Shown: positions 25,473 through 33,012 of the stretch, in pieces | How the letters are laid out: the number at the start of each line of letters is the position of its first letter | How positions within the stretch are numbered: position 1 is the first letter of the stretch | Assembly: GCA_038045445.1 (NCBI GenBank) | Contig: JBBSYC010000011.1 | Location: 1-50,923 of the forward strand | DNA length: 50,923 bases | From: SICU01 sp038045445 | Lineage (GTDB): Archaea; Nanobdellota; Nanobdellia; Pacearchaeales; GW2011-AR1 | Reading direction: 5' to 3' | Translations under genes and position numbers: made by a program | Notes under the pieces: model-generated | Databases searched by the model: none | What the model was told of the DNA's origin: nothing | What the model saw: only the letters and a program-made list of their open reading frames with translations

Positions 25473-26374
25473 TTTTTATTTGGTTTATTCGGGGTTTTGC
25501 TCTTCAGATTCTTACTTACAAAGAAAGATGTGACAAACAACAATATTGCAAGGATACTTAAAGATAACGAAAATATCATTAGTTTATTGTTAAATACATT
25601 TATTGCCTCGTTTAACAATGATGTTAATATTGGTTCTTTTAATGGAATATTATCCGACAAATTGTTTATTGAATATGTTAATGTGAAGATTGACAATGAG
25701 ACTATTATGAAAATTATACTTACTGTTCTTAGAAACTTTTTGTTGTTTGGTCTTTGAATAATATATATTAATGTTAGAGAAACTATTGAAACTACCAATA
25801 ACATTATCTGCAATAAATTATATTTTGAAACATATCTTCTTATCTTATCTATGTTTTCTCTGCCATCTGATCCCGATTCTATGCTGTAGACTTTTGTTAA
25901 ATCTACTTGGTCACTTTCAAGGAAAGAGAGATTTCTGTCTTCTAGAAACTCGTCTAAAAATTCTGATGGGCTCTTATCTTTGGGAAGACATGGGTCTTTC
26001 TCGTTAAATGGATTCTGATTTGGAAGACATACTCTTGTTTTGTTTATAGAGTTTAGGAAGAAACCCCTTAGTTTATCTTGATCTATTGTTACAGAGAGAT
26101 TCAGAGTATTTGTGTTCGAACGCATATACTCTATGAAGTTTGACAAAATATTTTCTATTATTGGTCTCGAACCTTCTTTGGGAAAAGCAATGAAAATTTG
26201 CGAATTATTTAGGTTTTTGTCAATATAAGGGTATAAGTCTGCCTTTTCGAATGCCTTGAAATAAATTCCAGGGTATAGAAAATAATTTAGTGCTAAACTT
26301 AAAGATAATATGAAAATTGTGATTGCTAATATTATAGTTAAAAGGAATACTGCTGTTCCTCTTAATAATTTCAT
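25469..26374 (-). CDS. Multi-pass membrane protein, 301 aa
   Basis: One helix at the N terminus (about 8-33), a large extracytoplasmic loop of about 150 residues with two Cys (RVCLPNQNPFNEKDPCLP), then three helices between about 190 and 290 and a basic Lys/Pro C-terminal tail. No family recognised. First gene of an operon with the serine hydrolase that follows. Confidence 0.75.
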   Translation of the reverse strand: MKLLRGTAVFLLTIILAITIFILSLSLALNYFLYPGIYFKAFEKADLYPYIDKNLNNSQIFIAFPKEGSRPIIENILSNFIEYMRSNTNTLNLSVTIDQDKLRGFFLNSINKTRVCLPNQNPFNEKDPCLPKDKSPSEFLDEFLEDRNLSFLESDQVDLTKVYSIESGSDGRENIDKIRRYVSKYNLLQIMLLVVSIVSLTLIYIIQRPNNKKFLRTVSIIFIIVSLSIFTLTYSINNLSDNIPLKEPILTSLLNEAINVFNNKLMIFSLSLSILAILLFVTSFFVSKNLKSKTPNKPNKK

Positions 26375-26410
26375 AATTCTATATGTTTTTTATAATTTAT
26401 ATAATTTAGC

Positions 26411-26551
26411 AGTTTTTCAAACTTGAATAGCGCGGGCGGGCACTCACAGTGCATAGCACTGTGGGGACTCCAACTCTAACGAGTTGAAGTATTTGAAACG
26501 CGACTTCGTCGCGTGAAACAACTCACGTTGTTTACAAGTTTTTCAAACTTG
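26411..26551. repeat. Ladder of perfect short hairpins in the tRNA-Met trailer
   Basis: Successive perfect stems on the trailer of the initiator tRNA: AGTTT-TTC-AAACT (26412-26424), CACAGTGC-ATA-GCACTGTG (26445-26463), CAACTC-TAAC-GAGTTG (26471-26486), ACGCGAC-TTC-GTCGCGT (26498-26514), AAACAAC-TCAC-GTTGTTT (26516-26533) and CAAGTTT-TTC-AAACTTG (26535-26551). In addition 26413-26440 is a direct repeat of 26538-26565 and includes the last 12 bases of the tRNA. Stem sequences differ, so selection appears to be for pairing. Confidence 0.8.
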
Positions 26552-26553
26552 AA

Positions 26554-26629
26554 TAGCGCGGGCGGGATTTGAACCACGCGACCTCCGGGTTATGGGCCCG
26601 GTGAGCACTCCAGGCTGCTCCACCGCGCT
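26554..26629 (-). tRNA. Initiator tRNA-Met (anticodon CAT)
   Basis: Full cloverleaf of 76 bases on the minus strand with loop CCCATAA. Initiator features are the A1-T72 pair at the end of the acceptor stem (AGCGCGG/CCGCGCT) and three consecutive G-C pairs next to the anticodon loop (CCGGG/CCCGG). TATA-like TTTAAAAG on the minus strand near 26655 sits 26 bases upstream. No intron. Confidence 0.96.
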
Positions 26630-26708
26630 ATATCTTTACTGGCTTCGATGGACTTTTAAATCTTGGCTTTACCAACTGGCTAGATAATTTTATGAACTAG
26701 CGCGAACT

Positions 26709-26948
26709 ATGAAATTTATGAGTGGACCTGGTGAAGGGAAGATATTTGTTGGAAAGGCCGATGTTTACATACACTTGAAAGGTAAGTCGAGGGCAACTGT
26801 GACTCATATTGATGTTGAATTAGACAAACTAAATGAAATAATAAAGCCTGGAGAGAATACTTATATTGGCTCCAAAGATGGGGGCGTTTTTATTGGATTA
26901 AAGAAAGAAATGATAATGAGGGCTGAAAAGATTGCTGGAAAGAAGTAA
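26709..26948 (+). CDS. Conserved-looking small protein, 79 aa
   Basis: Beta-rich (GKIFVGKADVYIHLKGKSRA, GENTYIGSKDGGVFIGLKKE) ending in a basic helix. No family recognised with confidence. TATA-like AATTTTATG centred near 26684 fits a leaderless ATG at 26709. It is followed by a gene with its own promoter in the same direction. Confidence 0.65.
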   Translation: MKFMSGPGEGKIFVGKADVYIHLKGKSRATVTHIDVELDKLNEIIKPGENTYIGSKDGGVFIGLKKEMIMRAEKIAGKK

Positions 26949-26978
26949 GTTTTTAATCTCTTTGTGAATGGGTATTTT

Positions 26979-27320
26979 ATGGTTGGTTTTGTATCTGGGA
27001 AGAAAGAAAAGCCTGTAGAACTAGTAAGAAGACTAAGTAATCTTGAAGAAGACATTTTACGCGTAGAGGTTTATGCTGAAGTTGAAAAAACCTTAAGGGA
27101 AAAGGGCAGAGTTTATTATGAATCTGGATATTGGATTGAATTTATGAGAGAAGCCAATAATTTGATGGAAAAAAGAAGAGATGAACTTCAAAAGCAACCT
27201 GAAAAAGAAGCTCTTGAGAATAGTCTTCGTTTAATTATTGTTTATGGTGAATCCTGCACATTGAATGAAGATGAAACTATTGTGGATTATCCTGGTGCTC
27301 TGCCTGGAGAATGCATTTAG
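26979..27320 (+). CDS. Uncharacterised helical protein, 113 aa
   Basis: Starts at ATG 26979; GTG 26964 is possible but the TATA box GTTTTTAATC centred near 26954 points to the ATG. Mainly charged helices (VELVRRLSNLEEDILRVEVY, EFMREANNLMEKRRDELQKQ) followed by a beta end with single Cys residues. No known motif. Confidence 0.65.
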   Translation: MVGFVSGKKEKPVELVRRLSNLEEDILRVEVYAEVEKTLREKGRVYYESGYWIEFMREANNLMEKRRDELQKQPEKEALENSLRLIIVYGESCTLNEDETIVDYPGALPGECI

Positions 27321-27406
27321 AAAGGGCTATTCACCCTGTAAGAACCCATAGAGGGTCATATAAACCTAAAGAAAAATAAATAAAATAAAATAAATTTAGT
27401 GCGTTA

Positions 27407-27652
27407 TTACGCAGCTTCTCTATTATCGCTTCTATTGAATCCGCCTTCGCTACTGCGCTTATTCTTGAAGCAATTTAAGCATAGTACTGGTCTACCTTCT
27501 GTAGGTTTAAACGGTACTTCGCATTCTTGTTTGCATTCTGAACATACTGCTTTGTGCATTTCTCTTGGACCAGAATTGAATCTTCTTTGTCCGCCAAATC
27601 TGCGCTCGCCGCCGAATGATCTTCTTTCGCCGCCGCCAAATCGTCTTTCCAT
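27407..27652 (-). CDS. CxxC-x17-CxxC zinc-ribbon protein with RGG-like N terminus
   Basis: 81 residues from ATG 27652, chosen because GGAGG lies about ten bases before it (27673 would add seven residues). The N-terminal 25 residues are Gly/Arg/Phe repeats (RRFGGGERRSFGGERRFGG), as in RNA-binding RGG boxes. Then VCSEC and LCLNC separated by exactly 17 residues form the CxxC-x17-CxxC zinc domain found in many small-genome bacteria and archaea. Probably a nucleic-acid-binding protein; the role is unknown. Confidence 0.82.
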   Translation of the reverse strand: MERRFGGGERRSFGGERRFGGQRRFNSGPREMHKAVCSECKQECEVPFKPTEGRPVLCLNCFKNKRSSEGGFNRSDNREAA

Positions 27653-27730
27653 TATTCTTGTTCCTCCGTTCACTTATTCCGGCTCTCGCCTATTATTTCT
27701 GATTATTCTGGGTATTTAAGGTTATGTTTT

Positions 27731-28330
27731 TTAAATTGATGCCATCGCAGCATTAACATACGCCAAACCCCAATTTCTTAGAAAAAGAGCTCCGGGATAA
27801 TGATTTATGTTGTGGGGGGCATAAACCTTTATTTTTCCTTGTTTGTCTAATGCTAACTCTGACGCTTTTTCTATTGGGATATTAAAAAACATATTTGGCT
27901 TTCCATCTAAAGGAATTGTCCATTGGGAATCATCTCTCTTTGAAGGATCATAGTTTATTGTTCCACCACCATTTCTGCTTATGCTTAATCCATATGCAAA
28001 ACCTCTTTCATCTGTATGAACACCATCTTTCCAACCCATTACTGAATCAAGTGTTTGTTCTCCTAATCTTGTAATCACTTCAGGAGGTCTATTTTTTATA
28101 AATACCCTATAAAAATCTTCTGTTTGTCTGTCTAACCCTGATTTTGGACTATTCAAAAAATCTTTCAGATCTTCATGCCATTCTTTAGCCACTTGAGGAA
28201 AAACCTCATTGGCTAATTTAGGGTCTAACTTTGTATTTGGATTAAGGAGTATTGGATGTAGGGGGATGAAAAAATAAGTTCTATCTCTTCCCCAAATTGG
28301 AATCTCTTCTTTTGTAATCTTGAAATCCAT
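27731..28330 (-). CDS. Uncharacterised protein, 199 aa
   Basis: Soluble, mixed alpha/beta, with a conserved-looking GVHTDERGFAYGLSISRNGGG segment and IYAPHNINHYPGALF-like end rich in His and aromatic residues. No signal peptide. TATA-like CTATAAATATT near 28358 lies 26-28 bases before the ATG. No family recognised. Confidence 0.65.
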   Translation of the reverse strand: MDFKITKEEIPIWGRDRTYFFIPLHPILLNPNTKLDPKLANEVFPQVAKEWHEDLKDFLNSPKSGLDRQTEDFYRVFIKNRPPEVITRLGEQTLDSVMGWKDGVHTDERGFAYGLSISRNGGGTINYDPSKRDDSQWTIPLDGKPNMFFNIPIEKASELALDKQGKIKVYAPHNINHYPGALFLRNWGLAYVNAAMASI

Positions 28331-28419
28331 AACTTTTTGATTCTTTTTTCAATATTTATAGATTATTATTGTTTGCAAAACCAAAGCATAAACCTTAAAA
28401 GAGATTAAGTTTGTTATAT

Positions 28420-28486
28420 TTTTGACTTCTCTTCCTGTGAAGCTCTCTACCAAAGACAGGGTGTTTTCTCGGCGTGGAAGTCAAAA
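28420..28486 (+). ncRNA. 67-base stem-loop directly 5' of tRNA-Ser
   Basis: TTTTGACTTC (28420-28429) pairs exactly with GAAGTCAAAA (28477-28486), and the tRNA starts at 28487. Inside, CCTGT/ACAGG or CTTC-CTGT-GAAG can form a second stem. TATA-like sequences upstream (CTTAAAAG near 28395) suggest the hairpin is co-transcribed with the tRNA. It could be a processed leader or a small RNA; no C/D boxes are seen. Confidence 0.4.
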
Positions 28487-28571
28487 GCCCGGATGGCCCA
28501 GCGGTTACGGCGCAAGGTTGCTAACCTTGTTTCGCGCAAGCGATTCCCAGGTTCAAATCCTGGTCCGGGCG
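28487..28571 (+). tRNA. tRNA-Ser (anticodon GCT), probable integration site
   Basis: Cloverleaf of 85 bases: acceptor GCCCGGA/TCCGGGC, discriminator G, anticodon stem CAAGG/CCTTG with loop TTGCTAA (GCT), a long variable arm TTTCGCGCAAGCGATTC typical of Ser, and T arm CCAGG-TTCAAAT-CCTGG. A tyrosine recombinase gene begins 122 bases downstream, so its 3' end is the likely attachment site. I found no second copy of the tRNA 3' end in the window. Confidence 0.95.
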
Positions 28572-28583
28572 TGATATGTTTAT

Positions 28584-28618
28584 GTGATTTCGGTGGGCGT
28601 CAAAATCCACCAAATCAC
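28584..28618. terminator. Strong hairpin between tRNA-Ser and the integrase gene
   Basis: GTGATTT-C-GGTGG (28584-28596) pairs with CCACC-AAATCAC (28607-28618), 12 bp with one bulged C. TGATTTCGGTGGG recurs imperfectly as TGATTTCTGTGGG near 28628. It may terminate the tRNA transcript, or the repeats may be recombinase arm-binding sites. Confidence 0.5.
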
Positions 28619-28693
28619 TAATTTTTATGATTTCTGTGGGATGTATGGCAAGAAACATACAAGGCTTAAATAAAAAAATTGGCCAGAAAAACC

Positions 28694-29845
28694 ATGAAAA
28701 TAGACCCATATAAACATAAAGAAAGATACCTTAAATGGAAAATTAAAACTGAATTGGGAATACCCCAGATAAGTAAAGATGACTCTGACCTTATAAAGCG
28801 GTACCTCTTAGATATGGAAAGAGGATTAAATATCTCTTCATCAAGTGTTAAAGGTCCAAGAGGGTTTAATCGGTTGAATAGCCTAAAAGATAGGCTTATC
28901 TTTTTTTCAAGAAAATTTGAAGAGCTGTATAATCTAAATGTGATTACGGAGATAAGTGAATCCCAGCTTATAGGATTCTTTACTGATATGAGAAATGGTG
29001 TGTTGGTTAAAGAAAACGGTCAAGATTACAAGTCTTCGGATACATTGGCTCGCATATTCAAAGCATTTTGGCATTGGTATCAAAAAACTAGTAAGAAGAA
29101 TGGAGTAGAGATTATTGATATCACATCCGACTTAGATACTAGGGGCAAGAAACCTGAATGGGTTTATCTTACCGAGAACGAAATTAGGATATTATGCGAC
29201 AATGCTAAATTTGAATATAAATCTCTCATAATGTTCTTATTTGATACAGGTATTCGTTCTCCCACAGAATTAATGAATGTAAAAGTTTCTGACTTTTTTA
29301 ATGATTTTAAAGAACTGAATATCAGAGAAGAAACTTCGAAAACATTTGGTAGAAGAATAAAAATTATGTTTTCTTCACAATACATTAAAGATTATATTTC
29401 TATTAAGAGTCTTAAATCTGAAGATTATTTATTTAGTATTAATCCAAGCATTACTAATCAATATCTAAAGAGACTGGCAGGAAGAATCTTTGGAGATAGA
29501 ACAAGTCCTGCTGGGGGAAAATATTCTGAACTTACAATGTATGACTTTAGGCACTGTTCATGCTGTTATTGGCTTCCAAGATACAAATCTGAGTCTGCTT
29601 TGAAGTTTAGGTTTGGATGGAAGAAATCAGATAAAATCCATTATTATTCTGAAATGTTAGGTATGAGAGATACTATCTCTGAAGATGATTTACTTGTGGA
29701 TGTTACTAAGACAGAGATTGAAAAGAAGTTGGAAAGATCTGAAAACGAGAAGAAAATTATGCAAGAAAGAATGAATTTAATGGAATTGAAATTAGCAGAG
29801 ATTATGCAAGTAACTGAAAAAATGAATTTAGAAGTAAATGCTTAG
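28694..29845 (+). CDS. int: Tyrosine recombinase / integrase of an archaeal integrative element
   Basis: 383 residues from ATG 28694; a TATA-like CTTAAATA near 28665 supports this start over the TTG at 28679. The catalytic pattern of the phage-integrase family is present: Arg188 in LFDTGIRSPTELMNV, RH at 286-287 in YDFRHCSCCYW, and the tyrosine in KIHYYSEM (317/318). An N-terminal SAM-like core-binding domain precedes it and a coiled coil ends the protein (EKKLERSENEKKIMQERM). Its position beside tRNA-Ser marks the left edge of an integrated element. Confidence 0.9.
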   Translation: MKIDPYKHKERYLKWKIKTELGIPQISKDDSDLIKRYLLDMERGLNISSSSVKGPRGFNRLNSLKDRLIFFSRKFEELYNLNVITEISESQLIGFFTDMRNGVLVKENGQDYKSSDTLARIFKAFWHWYQKTSKKNGVEIIDITSDLDTRGKKPEWVYLTENEIRILCDNAKFEYKSLIMFLFDTGIRSPTELMNVKVSDFFNDFKELNIREETSKTFGRRIKIMFSSQYIKDYISIKSLKSEDYLFSINPSITNQYLKRLAGRIFGDRTSPAGGKYSELTMYDFRHCSCCYWLPRYKSESALKFRFGWKKSDKIHYYSEMLGMRDTISEDDLLVDVTKTEIEKKLERSENEKKIMQERMNLMELKLAEIMQVTEKMNLEVNA

Positions 29846-29887
29846 ATTTTTGAGATGAATGTTTCTGCTACTTCCCTACTTGATGTA

Positions 29888-30361
29888 TTAAAGATTAGCT
29901 CGATTTAAAGAATTATAAACTCTCCGATTAAATCCAGATTCTTTTCCAAGTTTCGCAAGAGTGTAACCAGCAAAAGCACTAACAATTACTGCAGGAACAT
30001 CCCTAACATCTGCAGTACCTGGTAGAATTTGAGGAAGCAGAGTTTCACCTAAAGTAAAATAAGCTCCGATTATTGCTGTAGAAATCTGAGGCAAGCATTT
30101 ACCCACTTTCTCCAATAATTTGCTTCCTGTTTCTCTTCCTTTAAATTCGAGATAATCTCCAACCAAGCCTGAAACTGCTGGAATAACAAAACTTTCCGGA
30201 AAATTACCTATATATGGGGTAATATGATCATTATTAATTAATGGCTCTGCATTCCCAAGAATACGTTCTGCAGGAGTATGTGGTGCAGAATTTTTATAAA
30301 AAAGAGCTTCTGCTAAAGGAATAACACTAGCTAGCAAACCCTTCAGTTTATTTTTTTTCAT
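29888..30361 (-). CDS. Small membrane protein of the integrated element, 157 aa
   Basis: Gly/Ala-rich hydrophobic segments (VIPAVSGLVGDYLEF, ISTAIIGAYFTLGETLLPQI, VPAVIVSAFAGYTLAKL) suggest two or three membrane helices or an integral helical protein. The N terminus is basic (MKKNKLKGLLASVIPLAEAL). No family recognised. Divergent from the gene at 30465. Confidence 0.6.
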   Translation of the reverse strand: MKKNKLKGLLASVIPLAEALFYKNSAPHTPAERILGNAEPLINNDHITPYIGNFPESFVIPAVSGLVGDYLEFKGRETGSKLLEKVGKCLPQISTAIIGAYFTLGETLLPQILPGTADVRDVPAVIVSAFAGYTLAKLGKESGFNRRVYNSLNRANL

Positions 30362-30464
30362 AACTTGGGTAATGAGAACGGATTTATAAATATTTCTATT
30401 ACGTAACTACTATTGAGATACTACAAATAGTAATGTTTATATACTTCAAACAACATCAATAAGT

Positions 30465-30833
30465 ATGACAAACAAAGCAGGTGAAGCATACGCTTTCTTT
30501 TATTGCGGAGCTTCAAAAACGGCAATTGAAGGAGAAATTCCTCTTATCAGAAAAGTAGTAGGTACTCCGTCTGCACTAGAATTATCTTTAACTGAAGGAA
30601 TGGATAATGTTGAAGGCAATGATGGACTTAGAAGTCTAGCTCTAGAAGCTAAACAGAGTGGAATAAACTATATGTTTAAGGCAAGATTGCCAAATAGAAC
30701 AAATAGAGAAACTGCTGATGAAATTGCATTAGTAATTAATCAAGCTTACCAATCTCCTTTATACAATGCAGATGGACCATTTAATAGAGAAATAGTTTAT
30801 GAAGAGAATGGAACTTATGTTTTTAGAGAGTAA
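30465..30833 (+). CDS. Uncharacterised soluble protein, 122 aa
   Basis: Mixed alpha/beta chain (GEAYAFFYCGASKTAIEGEI, GINYMFKARLPNRTNRETAD, EIALVINQAYQSPLYNADG). The promoter GTTTATATAC near 30438 gives a leaderless start at ATG 30465. No motif I can name. Cargo of the integrated element. Confidence 0.65.
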   Translation: MTNKAGEAYAFFYCGASKTAIEGEIPLIRKVVGTPSALELSLTEGMDNVEGNDGLRSLALEAKQSGINYMFKARLPNRTNRETADEIALVINQAYQSPLYNADGPFNREIVYEENGTYVFRE

Positions 30834-31039
30834 ATTAGTTTTAAATTTGGATTTATAAATATTGTCGAGAGGTAGGCTTTGCACGATAATTAGTTTTAGT
30901 AGCTATATTAAGTTCAACCAATATTACAAAATCTTTGATGAATTCGGTTGTGGGACATTATTCTTAAATTAGAGCAGGAATAATCTACAACAACCACAAA
31001 TTTAGAAAGATTTAAAGGTTTGAATATTCTAAGCCGTTT
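30834..31039. other. Intergenic region with repeat copy and nested hairpin
   Basis: It holds GGCTTTGCACGATAA at 30875-30889 (one base different from the 13861 repeat) and nested arms GGTTGT/ACAACC (30946-30951, 30990-30995) enclosing ATTATTC/GAATAAT (30957-30963, 30978-30984). The TATA-like GATTTAAAGG near 31012 belongs to the next gene. No protein is supported. Confidence 0.55.
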
Positions 31040-31213
31040 ATGGCCAAGATAAGTGCAATTTTGTGGGAATTAATAATTGCGATAATTCTTTTATATATTT
31101 TATATGCTGTTTTGAAAGTCTTTAATTTTGGTATTTTGGGAGGAGGCTTCTTTATTTTAACTGCAGTAGCTGCAATAATCCTTTGGCTATTAAAGGAGTT
31201 TAAAATAATATGA
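31040..31213 (+). CDS. Small two-helix membrane protein, 57 aa
   Basis: Starts MAKISAILWELIIAIILLYI; two hydrophobic helices (about 6-28 and 33-51) separated by a Gly turn (FGILGGGFF). Leaderless start at ATG 31040, 27 bases after its TATA box. Its stop overlaps the next start as ATGA (31210-31213), so the two membrane proteins are coupled. Pairs of this kind in mobile elements can be holin-like or abortive-infection proteins, but nothing here proves either. Confidence 0.6.
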   Translation: MAKISAILWELIIAIILLYILYAVLKVFNFGILGGGFFILTAVAAIILWLLKEFKII

Positions 31214-31683
31214 AAAATAAACTTAGCCTCACTGAAAAAATGGACAAAGATAAGCAAGATGTTTTCATGAAATTGGCTCTCATATTTTGGGGATTATTCT
31301 TCTTGTTTATAAGTTTTGTTTTATTCTACATTGGCACGACTAAAAATAGTACTGGTTTTTTATCCGCAGGGGCAATATTCTTTTTATTTTTTGTAGTATT
31401 TTTTTACTATCTATTTGCAATATTCTTTTTTCATTTATTAGAAGGCATCTTTAGTAACATAAAAAATCACGTTAAAGCTTACGCTAGGATAGCAATGGTA
31501 CTTTTCGTAGGTTTTATTGTAATAGGAATTTTGTATTATTATGGTATGAAGGGTATTATTAATACTCTAGGAGCTTTGCTAGTAGGAGTTTTAGCAGTTT
31601 ATATTCCTAAATGGATTGCCAAATTTTGGAGAAGAATTAATAAAACTGCCAAAAAGCCATATAATCGAAAACATACTAAATAA
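31210..31683 (+). CDS. Four-helix membrane protein, 157 aa
   Basis: Very hydrophobic with four predicted helices (LALIFWGLFFLFISFVLFYI, AGAIFFLFFVVFFYYLFAIF, IAMVLFVGFIVIGILYYYG, TLGALLVGVLAVYI), a charged N terminus and a strongly basic C-terminal tail (KFWRRINKTAKKPYNRKH). Translationally coupled to the small membrane protein before it. No family recognised. Confidence 0.7.
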   Translation: MKNKLSLTEKMDKDKQDVFMKLALIFWGLFFLFISFVLFYIGTTKNSTGFLSAGAIFFLFFVVFFYYLFAIFFFHLLEGIFSNIKNHVKAYARIAMVLFVGFIVIGILYYYGMKGIINTLGALLVGVLAVYIPKWIAKFWRRINKTAKKPYNRKHTK

Positions 31684-31793
31684 CAGGAAGTATATCTTAA
31701 AGCTAAATCTAGTTTTTTGATACCTTCAAGATATTCTTAACGAGTCTCAGAAAAATATCAGAATAGTTTTACGCACGTCCAGATCAAGAATAG

Positions 31794-31823
31794 AAAGCTA
31801 CACTCACTGTTCAGCGTAGCTTT
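31794..31823. terminator. Hairpin between convergent operons
   Basis: AAAGCTAC (31794-31801) pairs with GTAGCTTT (31816-31823) around a 14-base loop. It lies between the + strand membrane genes and the minus-strand restriction operon and may terminate either. I see no gene in 31684-31918. Confidence 0.5.
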
Positions 31824-31918
31824 ATCTAGACTAAATTATAACTTGTAATATCTATATTTTTCTCATTTTAAGGCTTTGTGTATAAGGTCTAATTAAACAA
31901 CCACTTTTTACGCAGAAT

Positions 31919-32362
31919 TTATAGGCTAAAAGAATTATCTTTAAAGTCTGTCTCTTTAACTTTTTTTAATCTCCCAAAGGTATGAATTATTTCAACACCT
32001 ATCTTGATTTTCCCACCTTTAAATATCTCTTGCCACTTATCTTCCCTGAATTGTTCTAACCCTTCACAACTCCAAGAAGAATTGGCTTCTATATGCCTAT
32101 GTCTACAAAGACCTCCAATATCAAACTCTTTATCTCCAATTAAAAATATTATTCCTTCTATTGTTGTAGAACGATTTCCCTTATTCCTTACAACAATGTT
32201 TATGGTAAAACTCTCTGTTGAAGGTCTTGTATTTTGTGTTTCCTTAGTGATAATCACTCTGTCTAAAATAATCTTTGAACGAGAATTTAATATATGCCAA
32301 CCCAAACTAACAATGCCCGTAATTGCTCCTATCCATCCTACTGCTAAAGCCCAATTAACCAT
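31919..32362 (-). CDS. Membrane-anchored protein with Ig-like domain, end of the restriction operon
   Basis: 147 residues: one N-terminal membrane helix (LAVGWIGAITGIVSLGWHIL), then a beta-rich soluble domain with FTINIVVRNKGNRSTTIEGI, the usual CARDB-like NxGNxS strand, and two Cys. Its start shares one base with the end of the nuclease gene (32362), so it is the last gene of a five-gene operon. It may anchor or sense at the membrane; function unknown. Confidence 0.7.
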   Translation of the reverse strand: MVNWALAVGWIGAITGIVSLGWHILNSRSKIILDRVIITKETQNTRPSTESFTINIVVRNKGNRSTTIEGIIFLIGDKEFDIGGLCRHRHIEANSSWSCEGLEQFREDKWQEIFKGGKIKIGVEIIHTFGRLKKVKETDFKDNSFSL

Positions 32363-33009
32363 TATCTTCCTTCACACCATTCACAAGATTTCTTAGGACA
32401 ATTACTATTGAGTACCTTAAGTGCTTTCTTAAAGATCTTTTCTGCATTTTTGACATCAACTTTTATTTTCTTTAAATCTGTATTAAATACAACTTCTCCA
32501 GTCTGCATAACTTCTTTGGGATGATAAAACAATAGGTATGCATAATCTTCAGTATCGCGTCCATTCTTACGTAAAAGGAAATTGTAAATATCCATCTGGT
32601 CTTGGTAATGCTCATGAGTATCATCTTTCAAGGCAAATCCACGAGTTTTATAATCAAGAACAATTAACTTCTTACTATTCATAAGCAAGTTATCCACAGC
32701 CCCACGCAAAACATTCCCCTTGCTATCTGTCCATTGAATTCCATTAAAATTACTTCTCCAGATTTTAAGCAATTCTAAATCATTAAACAGCTTCATATTC
32801 TCGCAATGGCTATTATCACAAAGTTCAGGAGGAAGTATCCCTTTCATCATAAATTTATCAAAATGCGTCTTGAGTATCCCATCCATTCCAGAAGGCAATG
32901 AAGGAAAAATGCCTGCAGGTCTTTTCCAAACGCCATGTTGAGCAAGCCAAAAGCATCTTTTACATTCATGCATTAAGTTAAGAGAGGATGGTGAAAGTTT
33001 GAAAGTCAT
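32362..33009 (-). CDS. PD-(D/E)XK nuclease, Cas4/RecB-like with cysteine cluster
   Basis: 215 residues. Nuclease core is GAVDNLLMNSKKLIVLDYKT (Asp, then D-x-K), followed by a QxxxY-type helix HYQDQMDIYNFLL. Cys residues near the N terminus (HECKRC) and three near the C terminus (CPKKSCEWC) could hold an iron-sulfur cluster, as in Cas4 and AddB. It follows hsdR after three bases, so it belongs to the restriction operon. No cas genes or CRISPR array are in the window. Confidence 0.82.
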   Translation of the reverse strand: MTFKLSPSSLNLMHECKRCFWLAQHGVWKRPAGIFPSLPSGMDGILKTHFDKFMMKGILPPELCDNSHCENMKLFNDLELLKIWRSNFNGIQWTDSKGNVLRGAVDNLLMNSKKLIVLDYKTRGFALKDDTHEHYQDQMDIYNFLLRKNGRDTEDYAYLLFYHPKEVMQTGEVVFNTDLKKIKVDVKNAEKIFKKALKVLNSNCPKKSCEWCEGR

Positions 33010-33012
33010 ATC

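Noticed and set aside
26411..26440. A second tRNA gene or tRNA fragment with function
   Set aside because: Only the last 12 bases of the tRNA are repeated; no other arm of a cloverleaf is present.
31040..31683. Holin or phage lysis pair
   Set aside because: Two coupled membrane proteins alone do not show this; no endolysin or virion gene occurs in the window.
32362..33009. Cas4-like nuclease as a sign of a CRISPR locus
   Set aside because: No repeat-spacer array and no cas1, cas2 or effector gene is present in the window; the gene is coupled to hsdR, so it belongs to the restriction operon.
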